Positions 32,798 through 41,528 of a stretch of DNA of 64,000 nucleotides are shown here, piece by piece. Every line of letters begins with the position of its first letter. The first letter of the stretch is position 1. Origin of the DNA: Candidatus Gastranaerophilales bacterium. GTDB taxonomy: Bacteria; Cyanobacteriota; Vampirovibrionia; Gastranaerophilales; Gastranaerophilaceae. The notes beneath the pieces were generated by a model. It was not told the origin of the DNA. It did not search any database and worked only from the letters and a program-made list of their open reading frames with translations. The position numbers were made by a program, and so were the translations under genes. The stretch is taken from contig CALVEC010000011.1 of NCBI GenBank assembly GCA_944326475.1, forward strand, positions 1-64,000, read 5' to 3'.

Positions 32798-34375
32798 TTA
32801 ATGAATTTTCTTTACTATATTTCTTGTCTGCCAGAAATATAGCTGACCGTTTTTTATACCGCCTTCAATATCTTGAGGTTTTCCAAATTCTTTTTCTAAT
32901 ACAAGTGCATTTTTAACCAAATTTTCTATTATATCCCGGATTTCATTGATATTTTTAAGTGAGGTGGCTTGTTTATGAATTAGTTTATAATTTTCATCGA
33001 ACAAATATTCTTCATACTGACTGTGTTCTTGTTCTATTTTTAATTCTTTTGTTAGTTTATTATATGTAATTTGATACGGGTCAGGTTTACACCATCTTTC
33101 TTTATTTATAAACAATTCTATTAACATTTTATTCTTATCAAAAGGTGCTTCTGTGTATGTAGTAAATGAATAGTCTGAATTAATTTTATCTTGTATTATA
33201 ACGCTCGGTTTTATTAAATCGTCAGGAATGTTATGTTTCTCTCGTGATTTGACAGCAATGGGCTTATTTTTTGAATTCATTACTTGATAAATATCATATA
33301 ATACTAAGTCTTTAGTATCTTGAGGGTGTGAATCATATAATCCGGCAGCGGAATAACCTTCTAAATCTTCGCCGTTAAATGCAGAACGCACCATAACATC
33401 CCGCTGTGTAATGATTTTTGAGGCATAGTCTTTTATTTCATCAAGAATTTTATTATCATGCCATAGGTTATCAGGGGTTTCTGTAATTATATTTTCAACC
33501 TTTTCTAAATAACCGGAAGGTAGCACAAAAGCATTAGGAATAATTACATCTTTCAGCTTTCCTTCTTTGACTAAATCTTTCATCCGTTTAAGATTATAGG
33601 CTTTGTTTCCGACTGTATCTTTTTCACACTCATCAAGTGATAAAATTCTATCTACTTTTCTCATTTGAGGAACTTCAATAGTCTTTTTTCCCTGTGAAGT
33701 CTTTTTAACACTATCTATTTGGATATATTCAATATTTTCATTTTCATTGGAGATGAAAATGAATTTTCCTTCCAGATTATTCAAATCGTTTAATATCTTT
33801 TTGTCTGTAACCAGCATTCCAAAAGAAAAATAATCTCTGCACAATGCTGCAAAATGGGATAACAAGTCAGCAGTGCCTGATTTTAATATTATCCCGTTTG
33901 TTCGATTAAAGTACTTATAACATTTTTCAAATTCTTTATTATTGTCGCAAATTATAATTAACGGCTCTTTTGATTTTAAAAGTGTATCATCAATATTTTT
34001 TGCCTGAACAAGTTTCCCTTGAGCGGAACCTTCTGACAAAACCAAATTTGGAGTTTTTTTTATTTGTTTTGTAAGTGCACGTAATTTCTCCGGTATAAAA
34101 TATTTTTCTTTTCCGTTATTTTCGTATTTACCGGTATCTTCGTATTTTATTTTATATTTGTTAGTATCGTAAATATTATATTCTGACGTATAATATTTGC
34201 CATCATAGGTCATTGGGATTTTTTTATATTCTGTCTCCAGTACAGGATGAGAACCAAGGTTTTCAGAATTATCCGTACTTATGTATATACCTGAATTTTG
34301 ACCATATTGTTTTACTTTAAAATAATTCGCCTTAAAATTTATATTTGGGTTAGTTTTTATTATATCTGCTTTCAT
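32798..34375 (-). CDS. glucan water dikinase-like protein (phosphohistidine domain then ATP-grasp)
   Basis: 525 residues. Phosphohistidine domain first: SGTADLLSHFAALCRD with H174, then the nucleotide-binding domain: VGNKAYNLKRMKD (about 255), IPNAFVLPSGYLEKV, RDVMVRSAFNGEDLEGYSAAG, a stretch like the GWD 'VLVQ-ADYAF' region (SVIIQDKINSDYSFTTYTEA), and the end GGIKNGQLYFWQTRNI. This order is that of alpha-glucan water dikinases (His domain before ATP-grasp), opposite to PEP synthase and PPDK. The N-terminal ~100 residues look beta-rich and could bind carbohydrate. GWD transfers the beta-phosphate of ATP to starch or glycogen glucosyls. No PEP domain is present. Starts with MKADIIKTNPNINFKA. 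Confidence 0.6.
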   Translation of the reverse strand: MKADIIKTNPNINFKANYFKVKQYGQNSGIYISTDNSENLGSHPVLETEYKKIPMTYDGKYYTSEYNIYDTNKYKIKYEDTGKYENNGKEKYFIPEKLRALTKQIKKTPNLVLSEGSAQGKLVQAKNIDDTLLKSKEPLIIICDNNKEFEKCYKYFNRTNGIILKSGTADLLSHFAALCRDYFSFGMLVTDKKILNDLNNLEGKFIFISNENENIEYIQIDSVKKTSQGKKTIEVPQMRKVDRILSLDECEKDTVGNKAYNLKRMKDLVKEGKLKDVIIPNAFVLPSGYLEKVENIITETPDNLWHDNKILDEIKDYASKIITQRDVMVRSAFNGEDLEGYSAAGLYDSHPQDTKDLVLYDIYQVMNSKNKPIAVKSREKHNIPDDLIKPSVIIQDKINSDYSFTTYTEAPFDKNKMLIELFINKERWCKPDPYQITYNKLTKELKIEQEHSQYEEYLFDENYKLIHKQATSLKNINEIRDIIENLVKNALVLEKEFGKPQDIEGGIKNGQLYFWQTRNIVKKIH

Positions 34376-34813
34376 TTATGCAATATTCTTAAAATAAATT
34401 TATTGATTATAGTATACTAAAAACTCTAAAAATTTAATTTGCTACTTTTGCATAACTTGCCGAAAAAAATCAAACCATGTGGAACAAGAAATCAAACTGT
34501 GTGTTTCTTTATATTTTTTGTAAAAAATCTTAATTATCACACGCATAAGGAATTTGTTAAACGTCAAAAAGATTAAACCCTACAAAATATGATTAAAAGC
34601 AAAATGAAAAATAAACTCACATCAAATCGCAAGAATGTGAATGCAGGTATTCCCTGGTTGTATGTTGAGGCACTGCAAAAGCTTGTGAAACAAATGTCAA
34701 GATTATTTACAGTAACATATAATCAAACATAACAGATAACAAGCCTTTGTGCGTCCATATTTGTCGTAACCGTGGTTTATTATGCCTATGTAAGCCACAA
34801 AGGAGGCTAAAAT
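34376..34813. other. intergenic region before the 195-residue unknown gene
   Basis: About 440 bases. It contains the imperfect direct repeat AAATCAAACC/AAATCAAACT (about 34,467-34,501), TATAAT at 34,718-34,723 as a probable -10 box for the downstream gene, the shared motif CCATATTTGTCGTAA (34,755-34,769), and a leader hairpin (34,742-34,808). A weak 47-residue frame at 34,589-34,732 has no ribosome-binding sequence and I do not call it a gene. Confidence 0.45.
34742..34808 (+). promoter_or_regulatory. leader inverted repeat overlapping the Shine-Dalgarno
   Basis: AGCCTTTGTG (34,742-34,751) can pair with CACAAA...GGCT (34,796-34,808; a GGA bulge), which includes the AGGAGG ribosome-binding sequence at 34,801-34,806. 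Folding would partly mask it, so translation of the downstream gene may be controlled. Seen directly; the regulatory role is inferred. Confidence 0.4.
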
Positions 34814-35401
34814 ATGGACGAAATAAAATTACAAATCAAAGGCAGAGAAAAAGACACCTACGCAATTCATTATTCTTGCGACGGATTTTATAACGGAGGG
34901 GCTTATGCACCTGCAATATGCTCTATTGTATTGGTTAATTATTCAACAAAAGCACTGCACACTTTTGCTTTGAACAATTATATTGTACAGGGTAAATCAC
35001 TTATGGAAAGTGAACAACAATTGCTTAAGGATTTTATTGATTTTTATAAAAATTTAAACAATCCGCTTTTTGTTCACTGGAATATGGACGGTCTTGAGTT
35101 CGGTTTTAATGCAATTCGTGCCCGAGCGGAGAACTTTGGTCTGTATGATTTTGATCTAACTAAAATAAAAGATTACAATTTATGCACAGTATTTCATACA
35201 AATCTTATAACAAGCCTTGAACAAAATAATTGTAAACGGGTTACCGTTCTTTATGGCAAAGATGAAGCAAGTTGTTTTAACAAACGTGCATTTGAAATGG
35301 TTAAAATGTCTACCGAAGGCAAAGCAGTGGGTTTAATTGATTTGTTTGAAAAATATATTTCAAATGACTTAGTCGATGATGATGACAACTATATATATTA
35401 A
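34814..35401 (+). CDS. unknown protein, possibly RNase H-like fold
   Basis: 195 residues, no confident family. Alternating beta/alpha pattern; FVHWNMDGLEFGFNAIRAR (about 95-115) resembles the second motif of DEDD-type exonucleases (H-N-x-x-D-x-x-F), and an earlier strand-rich SIVLVNYSTKALHTFAL could be the first strand pair. The first acidic pair expected of DEDD nucleases is not clear (HYSCDGF has a single Asp). Start ATG has AGGAGG upstream. It lies between the glucan-dikinase-like gene and the converging WYL regulator, inside the accessory island. The nuclease idea is a guess. Confidence 0.5.
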   Translation: MDEIKLQIKGREKDTYAIHYSCDGFYNGGAYAPAICSIVLVNYSTKALHTFALNNYIVQGKSLMESEQQLLKDFIDFYKNLNNPLFVHWNMDGLEFGFNAIRARAENFGLYDFDLTKIKDYNLCTVFHTNLITSLEQNNCKRVTVLYGKDEASCFNKRAFEMVKMSTEGKAVGLIDLFEKYISNDLVDDDDNYIY

Positions 35402-36360
35402 TAATTGTCCAAATTTTCTTTCAAATATTTTTTATATTCCTCTTGCAAAGACTTTGGTGCAACAATCTTGCATCCGGCGCCCCAGCGGAACACGTGCCAG
35501 ATAATTTCCCTGCTGCCGCTTGCTTTAAAATAAACCGTATAAGTTCCATCGTCGTTCCATTTTCCGGATTGTGTCGGGTGAAAATTGAATTGACTTGCCT
35601 CCTGCGCCAATTCTTGCGAAAACAAAAGTTCTACTTCTAAAATTTCACCATGGTAAACCCCAAACGATAAATTTGTGTATTCCTGCAAGTTAAAATCCCC
35701 TTTATCAAAGGTTTTATCTGTTAATTTCAGATTTTCAAATTTGTGCAAAAGGTAGTTATAAATCCCGTCACCCTTTGCTTTTTCTTTTGCAACAAGATAA
35801 ATTTTCTCACCGTAAATCATTCCCAAAGGTTCAATCAACCTCTCCTTGTTGTGATAAATTCCTGTAACCATTTTTGAGTGCTGAACGGCTTCCCGAATAA
35901 CCTCTAATGCTTCAAGACTAATTTTGTATTGCGGCATCTGGCGAACAGCGTAGCCTTCTGTCTGCATATAAAGTTCAATGTTATTTTCTAATGGCAGAGA
36001 GTGTTTCCGGTTCAGGGATTTAAGTTTTTCAACGGTTTTACCGAGTTCTTCTTTCATCTCTTTATTTGTAGTGCGTCTTTGAAGCTGTTCAATATTGGCA
36101 ATCTCTTTCGGAGTAAATGAAATCAGGTTTGAAATTGAATAATTAATAAATCCCCAGTGTTTTTGTGTGTCGTCTGTTTCAATTTTGTCAACTGACGGAA
36201 AAATACAAGTCAGGCTGTCACGCATACGCTCTGCTGTTCTGCGGGAAACATTGTACCTCTCCGCTATTTCAGTTATTGTGACCCCTTGAATTTTTGACGA
36301 CATAAAAATTGCAAGGTCTAAAATATCTGATATTCTTGAGTATCTTGGCTTGTCTGACAT
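35398..36360 (-). CDS. WYL-domain transcriptional regulator
   Basis: 320 residues: N-terminal helix-turn-helix (SEITEIAERYN-type, ITEIAERYNVSRRTAERMRD at about 28-47), a linker, then a WYL domain (about 160-250) with IYHNKERLIEPLGMIYGEKIYLVAKEK, where the W of the WYL triad is replaced by I, and a C-terminal extension (about 250-315). WYL proteins bind ligands, often nucleic acids or nucleotides, and regulate many defence loci. The start ATG has AGGAGAAAG upstream. It overlaps the end of the preceding unknown gene by 4 bases. Likely controls the island, perhaps itself. Confidence 0.88.
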   Translation of the reverse strand: MSDKPRYSRISDILDLAIFMSSKIQGVTITEIAERYNVSRRTAERMRDSLTCIFPSVDKIETDDTQKHWGFINYSISNLISFTPKEIANIEQLQRRTTNKEMKEELGKTVEKLKSLNRKHSLPLENNIELYMQTEGYAVRQMPQYKISLEALEVIREAVQHSKMVTGIYHNKERLIEPLGMIYGEKIYLVAKEKAKGDGIYNYLLHKFENLKLTDKTFDKGDFNLQEYTNLSFGVYHGEILEVELLFSQELAQEASQFNFHPTQSGKWNDDGTYTVYFKASGSREIIWHVFRWGAGCKIVAPKSLQEEYKKYLKENLDNY

Positions 36361-36399
36361 AACTTTCTCCTAAACTAAATTTATTATACACTAATATGA

Positions 36400-36433
36400 C
36401 CATATTTGTCGCAATGTTAAGTTAGGATATAAT
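36400..36433. promoter_or_regulatory. divergent promoter region of the WYL gene and the 36,447 gene
   Basis: Contains CCATATTTGTCGCAA (36,400-36,414), nearly identical to a site upstream of the 34,814 gene, overlapped by the palindrome ATATG-AC-CATAT (36,395-36,406). TATAAT for the plus-strand gene is at 36,428-36,433; ATTATA at 36,383-36,388 is the minus-strand -10 box of the WYL gene. A candidate operator. Confidence 0.4.
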
Positions 36434-36446
36434 TGAGGTGATAAAA

Positions 36447-36914
36447 ATGAATGATGAATACTATTACTATTATCCTGATTTTGACCCTTTGAAATACAAA
36501 AAACCGGATGAGGTGCAATATACGGAAAACAATTTTTATACAATATTTATTTACAATGAAAATCATTTATCTTCAGTTTTTGAAACTTATCCCGTGTACA
36601 ATGAAAAAGGCGCAATGGTGGATAGCATGTTTATCAAAGATGAACCCGGATTTATGTTTGATATGATAATTAACGGAATTAATTTAAAACCTCAATATTA
36701 TGTACAGGGGAAAAAAGGCTGTGATGGCAACAACTATAACGGCGACTGTACGGATATATGCAAATTTAGTGATATTAAGAATAAAAACTTGCAAATAAAA
36801 TACACAGTTAACCCGCAGGAAGGCAATATTGTAAAACAAATGGAATTTGACAATGGTCCGGTTAGTCTGGGAAATATTTGTAATCCCGATTGGGTACCGG
36901 GAATGGATATATAA
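36447..36914 (+). CDS. unknown Tyr/Asn-rich protein with a Cys cluster
   Basis: 155 residues beginning MNDEYYYYYPDFDPLKYK. Around residues 93-106 it has GCDGNNYNGDCTDICKF with three cysteines, a possible metal site or disulfides. Mostly beta-like. No family recognised. ATG 36447 has GAGGTG upstream and is preferred to GTG 36438. Close to the WYL gene's divergent promoter, so it may be under the same control. Confidence 0.55.
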   Translation: MNDEYYYYYPDFDPLKYKKPDEVQYTENNFYTIFIYNENHLSSVFETYPVYNEKGAMVDSMFIKDEPGFMFDMIINGINLKPQYYVQGKKGCDGNNYNGDCTDICKFSDIKNKNLQIKYTVNPQEGNIVKQMEFDNGPVSLGNICNPDWVPGMDI

Positions 36915-36934
36915 GCAATTTAAATTATATCTAA

Positions 36935-39520
36935 TTAAATTTTAATTTTATTTTTTATCTGTTCATTAACAGTTCCAATTTCATTTTTCTTAACCGCCAT
37001 TAAAAACAAGCATTTGCCATTGCTTGACTTTTCCCAAAGTTTACCTATTAAATCCTTATTTTTAGTATCTTCATTGGTCGCTAAGTGTTCTCCTTTGTAT
37101 TCAACAGCAAGGATTCTTCCATCTTTTAATTTTGCAACAAAATCAGGATAAAATCCTCCGTCTGCCTTGGGTAATCGGAATGAGTATTGATGTTTTTCTA
37201 TATTTCTTACCCAATATTCCACTTCATCTAACTGGTCTATTGCTTTTGCACACACTGCTTCTTCCTGATTTAATTTGCCGACTTGAGGGAAGTAATGCTT
37301 ATTAAATTCTGTACGGCTATATGTATTTATTGGAATGTATTGTTTGCCTGCAAAATCAATCGAGTAGCTGAAATCTGTTTTTAATTTAGCATCGGTTGAA
37401 AACAGAGTTCTTTGCATGCCGGACTTTTCAGCCTGGCTTTTTAGGTCATTTATTTTTTCCTTAATTGCATCCTTTAAAATAAATTTTGTTCTTAGCAAGT
37501 CATTAAAAGACAATCCTCTATTTATAGTTAAATATTCTAATAATTGTCGTACAAACTGAACTTGTACCTGTTGAGTAATCATGTCATCAGGAATTTGCTG
37601 AGTAATCCATATTGCAAGCTTTGGTATAGTCCAATCTGTATGGGTATCGGCTAAATCCAGAGCAAAAGTCTCCTGTAAATATCTATCGACAATACTATTC
37701 CCTTTTATATCAATAGAATACACAGCTCCTTCTTTTTTTAATCTAAATTCACCTTCAGTTAAAGTTGCAGGGTAATCTAACAACCATTTGCCGGCAGCAT
37801 CAAGAAAATACTCATCACAATCCGGCGACCAATCATCATCTATAAACAAAGTTAATTGCGGGACTTTAAAGTCTTTATTTTCTTGAAAAGGATATTTCCT
37901 TTCGTATACCACCTGATTTCTTAATTCAACTCTTAGATTAATAGATACAGCTTTTCTTTCAGCAGCAGGTGTTGCCTGAATTATTTTTTCTTCCATTTCA
38001 TGGGGTATAATCTTATCTGTATTAATTAAAACCTCATCGCCAATAGGGGTGCTGATAACTTCTATTTTCTTCTTTTCTTCCTCTGTAAATTTACTCATAT
38101 CAAATTTTGAGACATTTAGTTTAAGAGGTTTCTTTTCACTAGAACCGCCGAGAGGAACCGGCAATCTTGTTTGTATGGAATCCGGAACTTCATTTTCTTC
38201 AAATCCCATTTCAACCAATCTGTCCTTTAATTGAGCAACACCGTTTTGCCAGGAATCATTCGATACAAAGGCATATGCTTTGTTTAATTCGTCTTGTGTC
38301 CTTGTTTGTGCATAAGGCATTCTAAGCACCCTGCCTAACAATTGTTCGATATCTTTAGCGGAATGCCTTTGGGCGACAGAGCAAAATACGTAAGCAAAAG
38401 AACAATCCCAGCCTTCTTTTAGTGCTTCAACGGTAATTACATATTCAATTTTACAATTAGGATTAAAAATATCTATTCCGTCAAGTTCTCTTTGGTCGCC
38501 TGTAGCAACAGCGATTTTACAATCTTCTATATTTTCCTGTTCTGTCAAATATTTTTTAATTACATCAACAGTTACTTCTCTGTCTTTACTTTCAGCTTGT
38601 ATTAATAAAATGGGTCTGATATATTGACGGTCATTTTTTGCGTATTCTTCTAAAGATTTTCTGGCTAAAACACTTGCACTTAATGATTCTTGCCAGGTTT
38701 GATGAACTGTTAAAATAATCGGAAGCTTAATCATATCCTCAACTTTTAACTCCATAGCACAAACCCTATGAAGTACATTTGAATTTGCAGCCGGAGTTGC
38801 TGTATATTCAATAATACAGGAGGGGTTAACCCTTTTAAGCGTTTCATAAGCTAATTTAGTAGAATTATTGTGAGCTTCATCTGCTATAATTATCGGTCTG
38901 TATACATTTAAAAGGTTGGCAAAAGAATATTTAATCTTACCCTTATCAACTCCTTCTTCTATTCTTTCGAGATTTTCCATATTTTGGGCATTAGGAATTT
39001 TTCCAAAATGGGGTTCTAAATTTTCATTGTGAGCATAAATTCTTCTCGCGTTTGTATCTGTAATTTTAAATGTCTGAAAGGTAGATACGAAAACGCAGCA
39101 CTTGTTTCCGATATCTTGCGGTCTTAAATTTGTATAATCTTCTATATCAAAAACTAAAACTTCACCGCCGAAAGCTTTTTCCAATACTTCTCTGTTCGGG
39201 TGTCTTGGATTTTTTAATGTTTCAAGAGTTTGGGTTTTAATTGTTGTAGTGGGACAAAACCAGAGTACAATAGGTGTTTCTGTTTCAAGATATGTGCTTG
39301 ATGCAATAGAAATGCTATTCGCGGCTAAATAAGTCTTACCGCCTCCGGTTGGCAATCTCAAACAAACATACGGAACTTCTTCAAGTCCTTTTATCTTGTT
39401 ATAACCGTACTGCGGATAAAACTCATGAAAAGCTCCGGCAGCTCCTTTAAATCTGGTTAATTCAAGGTATTTTTGCAGCTTATTTAACGTTGTTTTTTGA
39501 TATTCTTTTAGTTGAAACAT
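36935..39520 (-). CDS. res: type III restriction enzyme, Res subunit
   Basis: 861-residue helicase-nuclease that, with Mod, cleaves DNA after meeting of two inversely oriented unmodified sites. Superfamily 2 helicase: Walker A PTGGGKT (57-63), DEAH near 214-217 (ADEAHNN), TATPAANSNV (motif III region) and SAKDIEQLLGRVLRMPY (motif VI). The C-terminal PD-(D/E)xK nuclease region (about 785-815) reads FYPDFVAKLKDGRILAVEYKG. Start ATG has AGAGGA upstream. Downstream of mod with a short gap; both are intact in reading frame. Confidence 0.95.
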   Translation of the reverse strand: MFQLKEYQKTTLNKLQKYLELTRFKGAAGAFHEFYPQYGYNKIKGLEEVPYVCLRLPTGGGKTYLAANSISIASSTYLETETPIVLWFCPTTTIKTQTLETLKNPRHPNREVLEKAFGGEVLVFDIEDYTNLRPQDIGNKCCVFVSTFQTFKITDTNARRIYAHNENLEPHFGKIPNAQNMENLERIEEGVDKGKIKYSFANLLNVYRPIIIADEAHNNSTKLAYETLKRVNPSCIIEYTATPAANSNVLHRVCAMELKVEDMIKLPIILTVHQTWQESLSASVLARKSLEEYAKNDRQYIRPILLIQAESKDREVTVDVIKKYLTEQENIEDCKIAVATGDQRELDGIDIFNPNCKIEYVITVEALKEGWDCSFAYVFCSVAQRHSAKDIEQLLGRVLRMPYAQTRTQDELNKAYAFVSNDSWQNGVAQLKDRLVEMGFEENEVPDSIQTRLPVPLGGSSEKKPLKLNVSKFDMSKFTEEEKKKIEVISTPIGDEVLINTDKIIPHEMEEKIIQATPAAERKAVSINLRVELRNQVVYERKYPFQENKDFKVPQLTLFIDDDWSPDCDEYFLDAAGKWLLDYPATLTEGEFRLKKEGAVYSIDIKGNSIVDRYLQETFALDLADTHTDWTIPKLAIWITQQIPDDMITQQVQVQFVRQLLEYLTINRGLSFNDLLRTKFILKDAIKEKINDLKSQAEKSGMQRTLFSTDAKLKTDFSYSIDFAGKQYIPINTYSRTEFNKHYFPQVGKLNQEEAVCAKAIDQLDEVEYWVRNIEKHQYSFRLPKADGGFYPDFVAKLKDGRILAVEYKGEHLATNEDTKNKDLIGKLWEKSSNGKCLFLMAVKKNEIGTVNEQIKNKIKI

Positions 39521-39567
39521 TAATTGTCCTCTTTTAACTTAATGCTTGTCGCAATGCTTTTTGAAAT

Positions 39568-41256
39568 TTACCTTGCCTTTATGTCGTATGGTGTTTGTTT
39601 GAATGTAATATTGTTTAGCTTTCGCTTGTCCTCATTCATTCTGGAAGCTTCACCATAAATAACTTTTTTACCGTCAAATTTAGGCAATGTATCAAATATC
39701 TTTTGAGTTAGTACATTACCGCCATCAGGTTTTTTATCTCCTAAAATTCCATTATAAAGAAGATAATATGCCGTACCATTATAAACCCCAAGTAATGGGC
39801 TCTTTTCAAAATCAAGCAAAGGAGTTTTGGTTTCACTGAACCATATGTGACTTGCTAAGGTCTTGAAATCTACATTTTTATTTATATTTCCGTCTCCGTC
39901 AAAGACCGTTTCTCCTAAATCATAAAAGGTATAACCGCCGCCGCCGTGCCAATTAACGGATTTAGATATTCCGCCCTGCTCGCCGTCAATTACTGCTTTC
40001 ATTCTGGGGGCACAATGAGTAATTGCGTGTTCTCCCATCTCAATACCGATATATTTTCTGCCCATTTTTTGAGCAACTGCACACGTCGTACCGGAACCTA
40101 AGAATGAATCAAGGACTAAATCATTTTCTTCTGTTGCCATTTTAAATATTCTACTTAATAAATATTCTGGTTTTTTACCATTTGGAAATTCAACATTACC
40201 TTCTTTGGTCAAATTTTTTGTCTCACCAACAACATCCCAGTATGTACCCTGCAGGTCTTTTTTATATAAATCTCCATTGATTTCTTCTGCCACATCTTTT
40301 AACCAAGCAAATAATCTAAAATTACGACCTTTGTAGAACTGTTCATATATCTTTCCTTTGTTTCTACCGGTTTTAGGTACATATTCTATAGAATATAAAT
40401 CACTATTTATTCCAATTTCTTCCATTTTTTCTTTAACTCTTGGTCTTATAGAACTTTGCGGCATAGCTGTCTGGAAGAAATACTTAGCATATTTATTGTA
40501 AATTTCTCTTTCTGATAAATTATATTTTTGCATTAATGCATTTACTGAGAGTATTTCATAATTTTGGCGTTCATATATTTTTATTTCATTACCATCTCCA
40601 TCTAATGTTGAGGCAACATATATCTTATCTCCGGGATTCACCAAAGCAGATGTATATTTCCAACTTTTATTTTCATTTCTATATTGTTCAACCAGTTGAT
40701 ATATAGGAGAATACTTATAAGTTGGTTTGAAAGGTGTAATTTGTTGATAATTTTTTGCATATATTAATACAAATTCTACATTTTTCTTTATACGTTTATC
40801 TTCACCTCCACCGGAAGCACCGGCTATATTTTTCATATTCACTGATAATGTATTTATAAAATTGTTTCTTCCAAAAACTTCATCACAAATAACCTTTAAA
40901 TAATGGAACTCATCATCATCTATTTGTATCCAAATAGTACCATCTTCTCTTAGCAATTCTCTTAGTATCTCTAATCTGGGATATATTATAGAAAGCCATT
41001 TTGAATGTTCCAAGTTATCATCATAATGTTCAAAGGCATTGCCTGTATTATAGGGAGGGTCTATGTAGATACATTTAACCTGACCTTTGTAGTACGGCAA
41101 AAGAGCTTTTAGCGCTTCAAGATTATCGCCTTTTATAATCATATTTTCATTCTTTTCACCATAAGAGAGGTCTTTATTCGCTTTTAATATCCTATAAGGA
41201 ACTTTTGATGCAGTATTTATAGCCTCATTTTTATTTAACCATTCCAGTATCGGCAC
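39568..41256 (-). CDS. mod: type III DNA methyltransferase, Mod subunit
   Basis: Site-specific adenine-N6 methyltransferase of a type III system, which both modifies DNA and gives the complex its specificity. 562 residues from GTG 41256; the frame can be extended to TTG 41277, but AGGAG seven bases before the GTG and a -10 box at 41,283-41,288 favour the later start. DPPYNTG (about residues 65-71) precedes FLGSGTT (about 383), the beta-class order. The target recognition domain lies between. Specificity cannot be read. Forms an operon with res. Confidence 0.95.
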   Translation of the reverse strand: MPILEWLNKNEAINTASKVPYRILKANKDLSYGEKNENMIIKGDNLEALKALLPYYKGQVKCIYIDPPYNTGNAFEHYDDNLEHSKWLSIIYPRLEILRELLREDGTIWIQIDDDEFHYLKVICDEVFGRNNFINTLSVNMKNIAGASGGGEDKRIKKNVEFVLIYAKNYQQITPFKPTYKYSPIYQLVEQYRNENKSWKYTSALVNPGDKIYVASTLDGDGNEIKIYERQNYEILSVNALMQKYNLSEREIYNKYAKYFFQTAMPQSSIRPRVKEKMEEIGINSDLYSIEYVPKTGRNKGKIYEQFYKGRNFRLFAWLKDVAEEINGDLYKKDLQGTYWDVVGETKNLTKEGNVEFPNGKKPEYLLSRIFKMATEENDLVLDSFLGSGTTCAVAQKMGRKYIGIEMGEHAITHCAPRMKAVIDGEQGGISKSVNWHGGGGYTFYDLGETVFDGDGNINKNVDFKTLASHIWFSETKTPLLDFEKSPLLGVYNGTAYYLLYNGILGDKKPDGGNVLTQKIFDTLPKFDGKKVIYGEASRMNEDKRKLNNITFKQTPYDIKAR

Positions 41257-41528
41257 TTCCACACTCCTATGATTCAATATTAATTATACTACCATGAAAA
41301 TATTTGATTGGCTGTTATATTACAAATAAGATGACTCAGGCTTTGAAATGACGGATACGAAACTCTATCAGGCATGCAATTTTGATTAAGTTTGACCTCT
41401 TTATGCTTTATTGTTTAATATTCTTGAATGGGTGTATTTTTTCCATGTTTGTTAGACAATTCGATTGGGCAGGTTAATGTGAAAAATGCCTGCGCAAAGG
41501 TTTTGTCTGTGAGAATAATTGGAGGAAT

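Noticed and set aside
34589-34732. A 47-residue frame in the gap before 34,814.
   Set aside because: No Shine-Dalgarno sequence, no family, and part of the frame overlaps the promoter of the next gene.
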